Translations under genes and position numbers: made by a program
NCBI RefSeq assembly: GCF_002741105.1
Contig: NZ_NIQU01000004.1
Span: forward strand, 124,001 to 188,000
Reading direction: 5' to 3'
Source of the DNA: Pseudomonas sediminis
GTDB lineage: Bacteria > Pseudomonadota > Gammaproteobacteria > Pseudomonadales > Pseudomonadaceae
DNA length: 64,000 nt
Notes under the pieces: generated by a model
Database searches by the model: none
Seen by the model: the letters and a program-made list of their open reading frames with translations, nothing else
What the model was told of the DNA's origin: nothing
Part shown: piece after piece, positions 7,782-16,575 of the stretch
Layout: every line of letters begins with the position of its first letter
Position numbering within the stretch: the first letter of the stretch is position 1

Positions 7782-10027
7782 CCCCGCAGAACAAAGATGC
7801 TTTTGAGGACTTGCTGGCCAACTGCGCCGACGAGCCCATCCGCTTCCCCGGGGCGATTCAACCCCATGGTTTGCTGCTGACACTCAGCGAGCCCGACCTT
7901 GCGATCATCCAGATCAGCGCCAACGTCGAAACCTTGCTGGCGCACACGCCGCAAGAACTGATCGGCCAGCCATTACACCGGCTGATTGGCGAGACTCATG
8001 CCGAAGCAGTGCGCGAGGCGCTGGTACAGCCAGCGTTCGCCGACGCCGGCCCACTGCACGTTCATATCAATGGCACGACCTTCGAGGGCTTGCTGCACCG
8101 GCATCAGGGTGTGTTGATCCTGGAGCTGGAAATCCACGTCGAAAATTTCCAGCCGCGCAACGTCGCCGGGCTCAACACCAACCTGGGACGCATGCTCCAG
8201 CGCTTGCAAATGGCGACCACGCTGCAAGAGCTGTATGACATCAGCGTCAAGGAAATTCAGGCGATGACCGGTTATGACCGGGTGCTGATCTATCGCTTCG
8301 AGGAAGAGGGCCATGGTCAGGTCATTGCTGAAGCCTCCGCCCCGTCAATGGAGGTCTTCAATGGTTTATTCTTCCCCGCCTCGGACATCCCCGAGCAGGC
8401 TCGTGAGTTGTATCGCACCAATTGGCTGCGGATCATCCCCAATGCCGATTACCAACCCGTGCCCCTGGTGCCGAAACTGCGACCCGACACGCAGACCCCG
8501 CTGGACCTGAGCTTCGCTACCTTGCGCAGCGTTTCACCGATTCACTGCCAATACATGAAGAACATGGGCGTGCTGTCGTCGATGAGCATTTCTCTGCTCA
8601 AGGACGACAAACTCTGGGGCCTGATCAGTTGCGGCAATCGCCAGCCGTTGCACGTACCGCATGAGCTGCGCAGCGCCTGTCAGACTATCGGCCAGGTGTT
8701 GTCGTTGCAGATCAGCGCCATGGAATCGTTGGAGATCAACCGCCAGCGTGAAGAGAAAATCGATGAACTGACGCTACTCAATCAGGCAATGATCGATTCG
8801 CCGCAGAATGTTTTCGATGGGCTCGCAGGGCAACCGGAGGTGCTGATGGCGCTGACCGGAGCCGGTGGTGTCGCCATCATCGAAGACAAGCAGTTGCACC
8901 GCTACGGCAACTGCCCGGAGCCTCAGGAAATCCGCGCGCTGCACAAATGGTTGCAGGAAAGATGTGAACCGGTGTTTTCCAGTCATCACCTTGCTGGTGT
9001 CTACCCACCCGCTGCGCAGTATCCGCAGGTGGCGAGCGGCGTACTCGCGATGAGCCTGCCCAAACCGGTGGATAACGGTGTGATGTGGTTTCGCCCGGAG
9101 GTAAAGGAGAGCGTCAACTGGAGCGGCGATCCGCGCAAACCCATGGATCTGGAGAACTCCGATGCGGGCCTGCGTTTGCGGCCTCGTACATCCTTCGAAA
9201 TCTGGAAGGTCGAGATGGCTGGTATCTCAACCAAATGGAGCCACGGGGATTTATTTGCCGCCAACGACCTGCGTCGCTCGGCGCTGGAACATGACCTCGC
9301 CCGGCAAGTACGCCGCGAGCAGGAGGCGGTGCGTGCCCGTGACGAGCTGGTTGCTGTGGTGTCGCATGATCTGAGAAATCCCATGACGGTGATTTCGATG
9401 CTCTGCGGCATGATGCAGAAGACCTTCAGCTCTGACGGCCCGCACACGTCGCGACGCATCGCCACGGCGCTCGACACCATGCAACAGGCGGCCGGCAGGA
9501 TGAATACGCTGCTTGAGGATTTGCTCGACACGTCGAAGATCGACGCCGGGCGCTACACCATCACCCCGCAGAAGCTCGATGTCGGGCACATGTTCGAAGA
9601 AGCGCAATCGCTGCTCGCACCACTGGCTCTCGACAAGGACATCAGTATCTCCTTCGAGGCGGATCCCGATCTGCGGATTCACGCTGACCCCGAGCGGCTG
9701 TTTCAGGTGCTCTCGAACCTGATCGGCAATGCGATCAAGTTCACCCCTCGACGGGGCACTGTCGGCGTCCGCGCGAAATCCGTAGGCGATGACATCGTAT
9801 TCACCGTGCGCGATACCGGCGAGGGCATCCCCAAGGAACACCTGCCTCATGTGTTCGACCGTTACTGGACGGCCAAGGATGGGAATCCAACCGGGACTGG
9901 GCTTGGTTTGTACATTACCCAAGGCATCGTGGAAGCCCATGGCGGACATATCGCTGTCGAAAGCGAGCCAGGTGAGGGCTCGGAGTTTCAGTTCACTGTG
10001 CCAGCGCTTGCAGAGAGCCCCGCGTAG
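7778..10027 (+). CDS. bphP: Bacteriophytochrome histidine kinase
   Basis: This is a red/far-red light sensor kinase. The 749-aa layout is PAS (about 20-125), GAF (140-305), PHY (320-500), HisKA and HATPase. C16 in ANCADEPI is the biliverdin-attachment cysteine of bacterial phytochromes. The GAF domain has PASDIP with D203, and H256 in HCQYMKNMG contacts the chromophore. The kinase H box is VVSHDLRNP with H530, followed by N (NLIGNAIKFTP), G1 (DTGEGIP), F and G2 (GTGLGLYITQG) boxes, all intact. No receiver domain is fused and no response regulator follows, so the partner must be encoded elsewhere. It is translationally coupled to bphO. Confidence 0.96.
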   Translation: MTPQNKDAFEDLLANCADEPIRFPGAIQPHGLLLTLSEPDLAIIQISANVETLLAHTPQELIGQPLHRLIGETHAEAVREALVQPAFADAGPLHVHINGTTFEGLLHRHQGVLILELEIHVENFQPRNVAGLNTNLGRMLQRLQMATTLQELYDISVKEIQAMTGYDRVLIYRFEEEGHGQVIAEASAPSMEVFNGLFFPASDIPEQARELYRTNWLRIIPNADYQPVPLVPKLRPDTQTPLDLSFATLRSVSPIHCQYMKNMGVLSSMSISLLKDDKLWGLISCGNRQPLHVPHELRSACQTIGQVLSLQISAMESLEINRQREEKIDELTLLNQAMIDSPQNVFDGLAGQPEVLMALTGAGGVAIIEDKQLHRYGNCPEPQEIRALHKWLQERCEPVFSSHHLAGVYPPAAQYPQVASGVLAMSLPKPVDNGVMWFRPEVKESVNWSGDPRKPMDLENSDAGLRLRPRTSFEIWKVEMAGISTKWSHGDLFAANDLRRSALEHDLARQVRREQEAVRARDELVAVVSHDLRNPMTVISMLCGMMQKTFSSDGPHTSRRIATALDTMQQAAGRMNTLLEDLLDTSKIDAGRYTITPQKLDVGHMFEEAQSLLAPLALDKDISISFEADPDLRIHADPERLFQVLSNLIGNAIKFTPRRGTVGVRAKSVGDDIVFTVRDTGEGIPKEHLPHVFDRYWTAKDGNPTGTGLGLYITQGIVEAHGGHIAVESEPGEGSEFQFTVPALAESPA

Positions 10028-10144
10028 TATTGCTATCTACACACGCTCGCCCATCTGACGCCTCTCTGGCGGCGAGGATCTTCGACGCCATTGGCGTCCG
10101 GGATAGGTAGGCCACTGCATCGCCAGGCAATGGAGAGAACACAT

Positions 10145-10339
10145 ATGGAAATTCTGCTGCTGATCACCGTCGCCTTCGTGGTGCTCTTCATCTACAGCTG
10201 GCGGCGCTCGCGCCCCAGGCCTCTGCCGCGCAAGAGAAAGCACAGCGGCCTGAGCGGACAGGACTCCGGCTCAGGTTTCACTGACGGAGGCTTCGACTAC
10301 AGCGGAGGGGGCGATGGCGGCGGCGGTGGGGGCGACTGA
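10145..10339 (+). CDS. Small single-pass membrane protein with glycine-rich tail
   Basis: The 64-aa protein has one N-terminal transmembrane helix (about residues 2-17), a basic stretch (RRSRPRPLPRKRK) that should sit in the cytoplasm, and a tail rich in Gly, Ser and Asp ending GGGDGGGGGGD. I chose the ATG at 10145 because GGAGAG lies 7 bases upstream (10132-10137). A longer reading from 10091 has no support. It lies 117 bases after bphP and ends 4 bases from the convergent regulator. Similar Gly-rich tails occur on small uncharacterised Pseudomonas proteins. No function can be assigned. Confidence 0.65.
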   Translation: MEILLLITVAFVVLFIYSWRRSRPRPLPRKRKHSGLSGQDSGSGFTDGGFDYSGGGDGGGGGGD

Positions 10340-10343
10340 TCGC

Positions 10344-11774
10344 TCAAATCACCCCCAAGGTCAGCGCCTTCAAGGTCGCCGCCGCACGCGTCGAGCAGTG
10401 CAGCTTGCGGAACACACTCTCGACATGAGTGCGCACCGTGCTCGGGCTGATGCCTAGATCGCGTGCCACTTCCTTGTTGCTCGCCCCGCTGCTGATGCGC
10501 TGCAGGATCTGCGTCTCACGTTCGCTGAGCAGGCCGTTGCCGGGCTTGCTGGTGAGCGGCGCCTGCTCGCCGTGCGCAGCACTGATCACCGCCTGGCAGG
10601 CGCGTGGGTCGAAGCGGCCCTGCTCGGCTTCATCCAGTAATACGCGAGCGGCCTGATCGTCGCTGAAGGCCGGGCGCCAGGGGCGCTCACCGCGTAATGC
10701 GAGCCAGGCCAGTGCGGCGCTCAGCAGTCGGTGTTCGGCGCTCAGGGCATCACCGCTCAGCGAACGGAAATAGCCGCTGCCATCCAGCCGTTCGTAGGCA
10801 TGCGCGGCCAGCTGTCCGGCTTCGCTCAGGCCACCGATCTGACTGCAAGCGCGGTGCGTCCAATACGGCACCAGGCGTACCGATTCGAGGTCACCTTCGA
10901 GCAGCGGGCCGGGCGTGCTCCAGATGCGATTGGGCACGGCCGCGCGACCCAGGCCATGGATCAGCGCGGCCTTGGCCAGCAGTTCGATGCGCGCGTCGGG
11001 CAGACCCCAGAGCCGGCCGGCATCGCGCACCAGATTCGACGCCTGACGTGAATAGCCGGCCATCCAGGACAGCTTGAGATCGATCACGTCGCCCACCAGG
11101 GTCAGCGAGACCTGCGGCCCGACGCCAGGCAGCATGCTCTCGGGCGTACGCAGTGCCTCCAGCCAATCCGCTGCATGGCGGACAATCAGCTCGGCGAGGC
11201 CCGCAGGATAGCGGCGATCGCCCTGCGCACCGATCCACTCCAGCGCCGCCTCCAGCCCGTGGACGCGTGAGAGGATTTCCAGATCGCCGGCCAGCACCAC
11301 GTGATAGACCACCTGCGGAATATCGGGATGACGCAGGCCCAGCGGCCGGCCACTGCCGTCGAAGCATTCGAAGATATGCCGCAACCCCAGCTCGACCTGC
11401 GCCGGCAAATCGAGGGTGCGGGCCACCTCACCGGCCACTTCGCAGTGCACCACGGCCAAGGGAGTGGTGCGCAGCATGGCGCGCTGACCGGCAGCATCCA
11501 GGGTGTGCGCGAGCATGTCGCGGCGCCCGCCGACATCGTCGCCGAACAGACGCATGAAGCCCTCGGCGTTGGCCGTACAGCCGGACCAACGCAGCAGCGC
11601 CACCTGCCGGGCCGCATCGATCTGCGCCTGATCGCCGCCAGCAGCCTGCACCAACCACTGCGCCAGGCGCGCAGTGCGCCGCGACTGATCGATGGGCTGG
11701 CCCATGCTCAGGTCACCGACCATGGCAAGGGCCAGCATGGCGTCTTCCAGCGCGACGGCGTCATTCACCTGCAT
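10344..11774 (-). CDS. LuxR-type regulator with degenerate HD-GYP-like modules
   Basis: The 476-aa protein combines two modules resembling HD-GYP phosphodiesterase pieces with a C-terminal LuxR/GerE helix-turn-helix (about 413-476, LSERETQILQRISSGASNKE). The GYP-like motifs are FECFDGSGRP (135-144) and YERLDGSGYF (327-336). The expected HD pair is replaced by HG in LIHGLGRAAVPN (271-282), so metal-dependent c-di-GMP hydrolysis is doubtful and a ligand-binding role is more likely. I chose ATG 11774 because CAGGAGAG sits just upstream; a start at 11858 would run into the promoter of the divergent hydrolase. The 101-bp shared region suggests it regulates that neighbour. Confidence 0.75.
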   Translation of the reverse strand: MQVNDAVALEDAMLALAMVGDLSMGQPIDQSRRTARLAQWLVQAAGGDQAQIDAARQVALLRWSGCTANAEGFMRLFGDDVGGRRDMLAHTLDAAGQRAMLRTTPLAVVHCEVAGEVARTLDLPAQVELGLRHIFECFDGSGRPLGLRHPDIPQVVYHVVLAGDLEILSRVHGLEAALEWIGAQGDRRYPAGLAELIVRHAADWLEALRTPESMLPGVGPQVSLTLVGDVIDLKLSWMAGYSRQASNLVRDAGRLWGLPDARIELLAKAALIHGLGRAAVPNRIWSTPGPLLEGDLESVRLVPYWTHRACSQIGGLSEAGQLAAHAYERLDGSGYFRSLSGDALSAEHRLLSAALAWLALRGERPWRPAFSDDQAARVLLDEAEQGRFDPRACQAVISAAHGEQAPLTSKPGNGLLSERETQILQRISSGASNKEVARDLGISPSTVRTHVESVFRKLHCSTRAAATLKALTLGVI

Positions 11775-11875
11775 GGGCAGCTCTCCTGTTTTTTGCCGGC
11801 CTCGGATAAACGACCGATACCGGGACACCGGCGCATTATCGACACTGAACTCCCCCAAGCACAGGAGATTCCATC

Positions 11876-12649
11876 ATGATCAATACCAAGCCGTTGATCC
11901 TCGCACTCGCCATCGCCAGCCCCTTCTTCGCCCTCAATGCCCAGGCTGCCGAGGCCAAGCCCTCGGTGGTGATCGTCCATGGCGCCTTCGCCGACGGTTC
12001 CGACTGGGCCAAGGTCGTGCCGCTGCTGCAGGAAAAAGGCATCAAGGTCACCGTGGTGCAGAACCCGCTGACCTCGCTGGTCGACGACGTGGCCGCCACC
12101 CAGCGCGTGTTGAACAACCAGGAAGGCGACGTGGTACTGGTCGGCCACTCCTGGGGCGGCACGGTGATCACCGAGGCTGGTGTCGACGAGAAAGTGCGCA
12201 GCCTGGTCTATGTCGCGGCTTTCGCCCCCAACGCCGGCCAGTCCAGCGGCGAGCTCTACAGCGGCTACCGCACTGCGCCGGGTTCGAGCCAGATCGCGGC
12301 GGACAAGAACGGCTTCCTCTACCTGACGTCACAAGGCATGGCGGCCGACTTCGCCCAGGACCTGCCAGCCGCACAGACGGCGGTGATGACCGCCACGCAA
12401 GGCCCGATCCGCGCAGCGGCTTTCGATGAGCGCACCAGCGCCGCGGCCTGGAAGCAGAAGCCGTCCTGGTACCTCATCGCCAGCGATGACCGTATGATCG
12501 TGCCGGAAATGCAGCGCGACTTCGCCAAGAAGATCGGCGCGCAGACCACCGAGGTCGCCGCCAGCCACGTACCGCAGCAGTCGCGGCCGGCCGATGTGGC
12601 CAAGGTGATCATCCAGGCGGTGGAGAAAACCCAGGCCGCTGCTAAATAA
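11876..12649 (+). CDS. Exported alpha/beta hydrolase
   Basis: The 257-aa protein starts with a Sec signal peptide ending near NAQAA (residues 21-25), so it should be periplasmic. The mature part has the oxyanion motif HGAFADGSDW (35-44) and the nucleophile elbow GHSWGG with S92. ASHVPQ near the C-terminus offers the catalytic histidine. This is the HGAFADGS-type alpha/beta hydrolase family, mostly esterases of unknown natural substrate. It is transcribed away from the LuxR/HD-GYP-like regulator, with AGGAGA as ribosome-binding site, and ends in a strong terminator. The substrate cannot be inferred. Confidence 0.85.
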   Translation: MINTKPLILALAIASPFFALNAQAAEAKPSVVIVHGAFADGSDWAKVVPLLQEKGIKVTVVQNPLTSLVDDVAATQRVLNNQEGDVVLVGHSWGGTVITEAGVDEKVRSLVYVAAFAPNAGQSSGELYSGYRTAPGSSQIAADKNGFLYLTSQGMAADFAQDLPAAQTAVMTATQGPIRAAAFDERTSAAAWKQKPSWYLIASDDRMIVPEMQRDFAKKIGAQTTEVAASHVPQQSRPADVAKVIIQAVEKTQAAAK

Positions 12650-12668
12650 AGATTCGGCCTTCAGAATG

Positions 12669-12702
12669 AAAAATGCCGCACCCTCACGGGTGCGGCATTT
12701 TT
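12669..12702. terminator. Bidirectional rho-independent terminator
   Basis: A perfect 15-bp stem (12669-12683 with 12688-12702) around TCAC has A5 on one side and T5 on the other. It can end both the hydrolase gene and the convergent aldehyde dehydrogenase gene. Confidence 0.93.
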
Positions 12703-12718
12703 CGTTGCAGCGCTACGA

Positions 12719-14302
12719 TCAGCTCAGCGCATCACGGCTGTGCACGCCGTCGACCAGACGCTGGATGCCCAGCGGGTTGGCGTTCTGCAGCGCCTCCGGC
12801 AGGACCTCGTCCGGGTAGTTCTGGTAGCAGACCGGACGCAGGAAGCGGTGGATCGCCAGGGTGCCGACCGACGTACCACGGGCGTCGGAAGTCGCCGGGT
12901 ACGGGCCGCCATGCACCATGGAGTCGCAGACTTCCACGCCAGTCGGGTAGCCATTGAGCAGCACACGGCCTGCTTTGACTTCCAGCAGCGGCAGCAGATC
13001 GCGGAAGGCGCTCAGGTCTTCACGCTCGGCGATCAGGGTCGCGGTCAGCTGGCCGTGCATGCTCTGCAGGGCACGGGTCAGCTCAGCGCTATCGGCGACT
13101 TCGACGACGATGGTGGTCGGGCCGAAGACTTCTTCCTGCAGCAGGTGGTCGCCTTCGAGCAACATGCTCACGTCGGCCTTGAACAACTGCGGTTGTGCCT
13201 GGTTGCCGGCCTGCTCGTTGCCTGCCAGACGGCTGACCTTGGCATGGCCGCTCAACTGCGCCACACCGTTGGCGTAGCTGCGCAGGGTGCCGGCGTTGAG
13301 CATGGTCTGCGCCGGCTGCGCGCCGATGGCGTCGGCCAGGCCGGCGACGAACTCGCTGAACTCGGCGCTACGAATGCCGATGACCAGGCCCGGGTTGGTG
13401 CAGAACTGGCCGCAGCCCAGTACCACGGAGCCAGCCAGCTCCTTGGCCACGGTGGCGCCACGCGCTTTCAGGGCGCCCGGCAGGACGATCACCGGGTTGA
13501 CGCTGGACATCTCGGCGAACACCGGGATCGGCTGCGGACGGGCAGCGGCCATGTCGCAGAGGGCGCGACCGCCTTTCAGCGAGCCGGTGAAGCCGACGGC
13601 CTGGATGGCCGGGTGCTTGACCAGGATCTCGCCGACGCCGCCACCGAAGATCATGTTGAACACGCCCTTGGGCATGCCGGTCTTCTCGGCGGCGCGGATG
13701 ATCGCATCGGCCACGCACTCGGCAGTGGCCATGTGGCCGCTGTGCGCCTTGAACACCACCGGGCAACCGGCAGCCAGGGCGGAAGCGGTATCGCCACCGG
13801 CAGTGGAGAAGGCCAGCGGGAAGTTGCTGGCGCCGAACACGGCAACCGGGCCGACACCGATCTGGTACTGACGCAGATCCGGACGCGGCAGCGGCTGGCG
13901 ATCCGGCAGAGCGCGGTCGATGCGCGCACCGTAGAAGTCACCACGACGCAGCACCTTGGCGAACAGGCGCATCTGGCCACTTGTACGACCACGTTCGCCC
14001 TGAATGCGGGCAGCGGGCAGTGCGGTTTCACGGGTGACCAGGGCAACGAAGTCGTCACCGAGGGCATCGATTTCGTCGGCGATGGCCTCAAGGAACTCAG
14101 CACGGCGCACGGCCGACAGGTTGCGGTAGGTCGGGTAAGCGGCAGCGGCAGCCTGGGCGGCAGCGTCGACTTCTTCCGGCGTGGCCTGGATGAAGGTGTA
14201 CGGCAGCGCTTCACCGCTGCTGGCGTCGAGGCTCTTGTGCTCGACGGTGCCGGCGGCGCGGCGCTCACCGCCGATGTAATTGTGGCCAGTCAGACTCAGC
14301 AT
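12719..14302 (-). CDS. Alpha-ketoglutaric semialdehyde dehydrogenase (aldehyde dehydrogenase, NADP+)
   Basis: This enzyme oxidises 2,5-dioxovalerate to 2-oxoglutarate, the last step of non-phosphorylating pentonate and hexarate breakdown. The 527-aa length and sequence fit the long KGSADH class rather than ordinary 480-aa aldehyde dehydrogenases. Catalytic residues seen are C301 in GQFCTNPG, E264 in FAEMSSVNP and N160 in FGASNFPL. The NADP-binding FTGS motif (238-241) is present. The start has AGGAGT upstream. Its leader (14303-14406) contains a hairpin and a TTGTCAGACA site. Next to it lies an AraD1-family dehydratase, which would supply its substrate. Confidence 0.9.
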   Translation of the reverse strand: MLSLTGHNYIGGERRAAGTVEHKSLDASSGEALPYTFIQATPEEVDAAAQAAAAAYPTYRNLSAVRRAEFLEAIADEIDALGDDFVALVTRETALPAARIQGERGRTSGQMRLFAKVLRRGDFYGARIDRALPDRQPLPRPDLRQYQIGVGPVAVFGASNFPLAFSTAGGDTASALAAGCPVVFKAHSGHMATAECVADAIIRAAEKTGMPKGVFNMIFGGGVGEILVKHPAIQAVGFTGSLKGGRALCDMAAARPQPIPVFAEMSSVNPVIVLPGALKARGATVAKELAGSVVLGCGQFCTNPGLVIGIRSAEFSEFVAGLADAIGAQPAQTMLNAGTLRSYANGVAQLSGHAKVSRLAGNEQAGNQAQPQLFKADVSMLLEGDHLLQEEVFGPTTIVVEVADSAELTRALQSMHGQLTATLIAEREDLSAFRDLLPLLEVKAGRVLLNGYPTGVEVCDSMVHGGPYPATSDARGTSVGTLAIHRFLRPVCYQNYPDEVLPEALQNANPLGIQRLVDGVHSRDALS

Positions 14303-14355
14303 GGTGTACTCCTGTCAGGAGGGACGGCAGCGCCGCCCCGGGACAATGAATGAGG

Positions 14356-14376
14356 CCTCGACCTTTTGGGTCGAGG
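14356..14376 (-). promoter_or_regulatory. Hairpin in the leader of the semialdehyde dehydrogenase gene
   Basis: CCTCGACC (14356-14363) pairs perfectly with GGTCGAGG (14369-14376) around TTTTG. It lies 54 bases upstream of the start codon and downstream of the putative operator at 14396. It could stabilise or attenuate the transcript; no T tract follows on the minus strand. Confidence 0.45.
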
Positions 14377-14395
14377 GGTGACAACTCTACTGCAG

Positions 14396-14406
14396 TTGTC
14401 AGACAT
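14396..14406. promoter_or_regulatory. Putative FadR-type GntR operator
   Basis: TTGTCAGACAT matches the general FadR-family pattern TNGTNNNACNA except for the final base. A perfect copy, TTGTCAGACAA, lies upstream of tctC at 18910. Two such sites in one catabolic cluster suggest a common regulator. No protein can be assigned to them from sequence alone. Confidence 0.45.
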
Positions 14407-14508
14407 ATGATAAGTGATAACTTCGAAATTCGTCCCCTTGTGAGGGCACAATCCGCAATCTGCCGAGCAGAATCGCGGTCCGACAGCCTGCTGCCGGACC
14501 GCAAAACC

Positions 14509-15510
14509 TTACAGCTGACGTACCCCGCCGACCTTCACAGCGGGCTGATGCACGCGAATACCGTTGCGCAACGGCTCACCCAGCGCATCAAGGCTGACCT
14601 CGAAGGTGTCGCCCGGCTGCGCCTTGATGCCATCGGCGAACGACAGCGTCGCGGTACCAAAGAAGTGCACATGCACATCGCCGGGACGCAGGAACTGGCG
14701 GTACTTGAAGTGGTGGTACTCGAGGTTCTCCAGGCTGTGGCACATGTTGTCCTCGCCGGAGAGGAACTCCTTCTCCCACAGCACTTGGTAGCCACGGCGG
14801 ATGCGGCTGATGCCGGACAAATGACGCGGCAACTCGCCGATCAGCATTTCCGGACCGAAGGAGCAGAAGCGCAGCTTCGAGTGAGCCAGGTACAGGTAGT
14901 TCTTGCGCTCGACCACGTGATCGGAGAACTCGTTGCCCAGCGCGAAGCCGATGCGATAGGGCTGGCCATCGTCGCCAATCACGTAGAGGCCTGTCAGCTC
15001 GGGCTCCTCACCGAAGTCTTCGGCGAAGTCCGGCACCGGGAAGTCTTCACCGGGGCGAACCACGATGCTGCCGTCACCTTTGTAGAACCACTCCGGCTGT
15101 GCGCCTTCGCTGCCTGCAGCCGGGCGACCGCCGGCCATGCCCCACTGGAACATCTGCATGGTGTCGGTGAGCTTGCCTTCGGCCTGCTGCGCCTCGACCT
15201 GCTGATGCATCTTGTCGCGGGTGGAGGCGCTGCCCAGATGGGTCAGGCCGGTGCCGGACACCAGGCAGTGCGCCGGGTCGGCGTGATCCAGCGGAGCCAG
15301 CACGCGGCGCTGCTCGATCAGTTCGGCATAGACCGGGCCAGGCTCGACGCCCAGACGCTCGATCTCAGCGATCAGGCCATGGCCGTTGCGAATCGCCTGC
15401 AGCGCTAGCTCACGGGTCGTGGCCACGCCCTTGATCACGCTGACGCGCGCCTCGCCGACGACGCCGACCTGACGCTGGCCCTGCTCGTTCTCAAACTGAA
15501 TCAGCCGCAT
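14509..15510 (-). CDS. AraD1-family protein (FAH fold), likely 2-keto-3-deoxy-sugar-acid dehydratase
   Basis: The 333-aa protein belongs to the fumarylacetoacetate hydrolase superfamily, in the group annotated AraD1. The group is thought to convert 2-keto-3-deoxy-pentonates to 2,5-dioxovalerate. It begins MRLIQFENEQGQRQVGVV and contains SGTGLTHLGS and a Glu-rich metal-binding region (EEPELTGLYVIGDDGQPYRI). I chose ATG 15510 because CAGGAGT lies upstream; a start at 15564 has no such site. Its product would be the substrate of the dehydrogenase encoded 200 bases downstream on the same strand. The exact sugar acid is unknown. Confidence 0.8.
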   Translation of the reverse strand: MRLIQFENEQGQRQVGVVGEARVSVIKGVATTRELALQAIRNGHGLIAEIERLGVEPGPVYAELIEQRRVLAPLDHADPAHCLVSGTGLTHLGSASTRDKMHQQVEAQQAEGKLTDTMQMFQWGMAGGRPAAGSEGAQPEWFYKGDGSIVVRPGEDFPVPDFAEDFGEEPELTGLYVIGDDGQPYRIGFALGNEFSDHVVERKNYLYLAHSKLRFCSFGPEMLIGELPRHLSGISRIRRGYQVLWEKEFLSGEDNMCHSLENLEYHHFKYRQFLRPGDVHVHFFGTATLSFADGIKAQPGDTFEVSLDALGEPLRNGIRVHQPAVKVGGVRQL

Positions 15511-15631
15511 TGTGCTACTCCTGTTGTTCTTGTGCGTCGCGATTGCGACGTTGCTGGCCGGCACTTTAAAAACTGCCCGCAGTGCTGCCTAATGAAAGCT
15601 TCTGATTAGGTGATAACTTTTCGTCATCCCC

Positions 15632-16567
15632 ATGCTGCCACCTCTGACCTACATCGTTTCCCGCCTGCGTATTCGCCAGTTGCGACTGCTGATCGCCCTC
15701 GACGAACTGGGCACGCTGCATCGCGCCGCCGAACGTATCTCCATCAGCCAGCCGGGCGCGACCAAGGCGCTGCACGAAATCGAGACGACCTTCGGTACGC
15801 CGCTGTTCACTCGTTCGGCGCAGGGCTTGCAGGCCAATGACCTGGGCCGCTGCGTGATCCGCTATGCGCGGCTCATCCATTCGGATCTGGCGCACCTGCA
15901 TGAGGAAATGCAGAGCATCCTGCAAGGTCATGGCGGCCACCTGGCGATCGGCACCATCGCCGGCTCGGTGCCGCTGGTGCTACGCGCACTCACCAGCCTG
16001 CGGCAGATGCAACCGGACATCTCCGTGCAGATCGTCGAAGACATCAGCCCACGCCTGCTCAAGCTGCTCGACGAAGGCCGCCTGGACCTGGCCATCGCCC
16101 GTACCAGCGGCAGCCAACATCCGGATGACTACGAATGCCTGAGCCTGCACGCCGAACGCCTGGCGCTGGTGGCCGCACCGCAGCACCCGCAGCAGGTCAA
16201 CCCGGCACTGAGCCTGACCGACCTGAGCGCCTACAGCTGGGTGGTCTATCCCACGGGCACACCAATGCGTACGGTGCTGGAGCGCGAGTTCGGCGAGGCG
16301 GGCCTGGAGTTCCCGCGTTACCCACTGGAGACCTCCTCGACCTTCACCATGCTCAGCCTGCTGCAGGAAGACCCGCAGCTGGTGGCGGTGATGCCCCACT
16401 CCATCGCCTGCTCCAGCGAAGGCTTCGGCCTGCTGCGCCGCCTGCCCCTGGAGCTGCAGGCGCGCAACGAGCCGTGTTCGATCATCCATCGCCGCGGCAG
16501 CAGCCTGTCGCCGCTGGCAAGCCTGCTGCTGGAGCACCTGCGTAGCGAACAGCAGGCGCTGACCTAG
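15632..16567 (+). CDS. LysR-family transcriptional regulator
   Basis: The 311-aa protein has a standard LysR winged helix (about residues 9-70, with ALDELGTLHRAAERISISQPGATKAL spanning the recognition helix) and a periplasmic-binding-protein-like effector domain. It resembles GbpR-type sugar-acid regulators. It is divergent from the AraD1 gene with 121 bases between starts, so it probably controls that gene from the shared region. It ends 8 bases before the convergent FAH-family gene. The effector is probably a sugar acid or its keto-deoxy product, but this is inference from position. Confidence 0.9.
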   Translation: MLPPLTYIVSRLRIRQLRLLIALDELGTLHRAAERISISQPGATKALHEIETTFGTPLFTRSAQGLQANDLGRCVIRYARLIHSDLAHLHEEMQSILQGHGGHLAIGTIAGSVPLVLRALTSLRQMQPDISVQIVEDISPRLLKLLDEGRLDLAIARTSGSQHPDDYECLSLHAERLALVAAPQHPQQVNPALSLTDLSAYSWVVYPTGTPMRTVLEREFGEAGLEFPRYPLETSSTFTMLSLLQEDPQLVAVMPHSIACSSEGFGLLRRLPLELQARNEPCSIIHRRGSSLSPLASLLLEHLRSEQQALT

Positions 16568-16575
16568 AAACGCGA

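Noticed and set aside
12740..14353. 537-aa open frame on the plus strand
   Set aside because: It is antisense to the semialdehyde dehydrogenase, whose catalytic motifs are clear; long antisense frames are common in high-G+C DNA.
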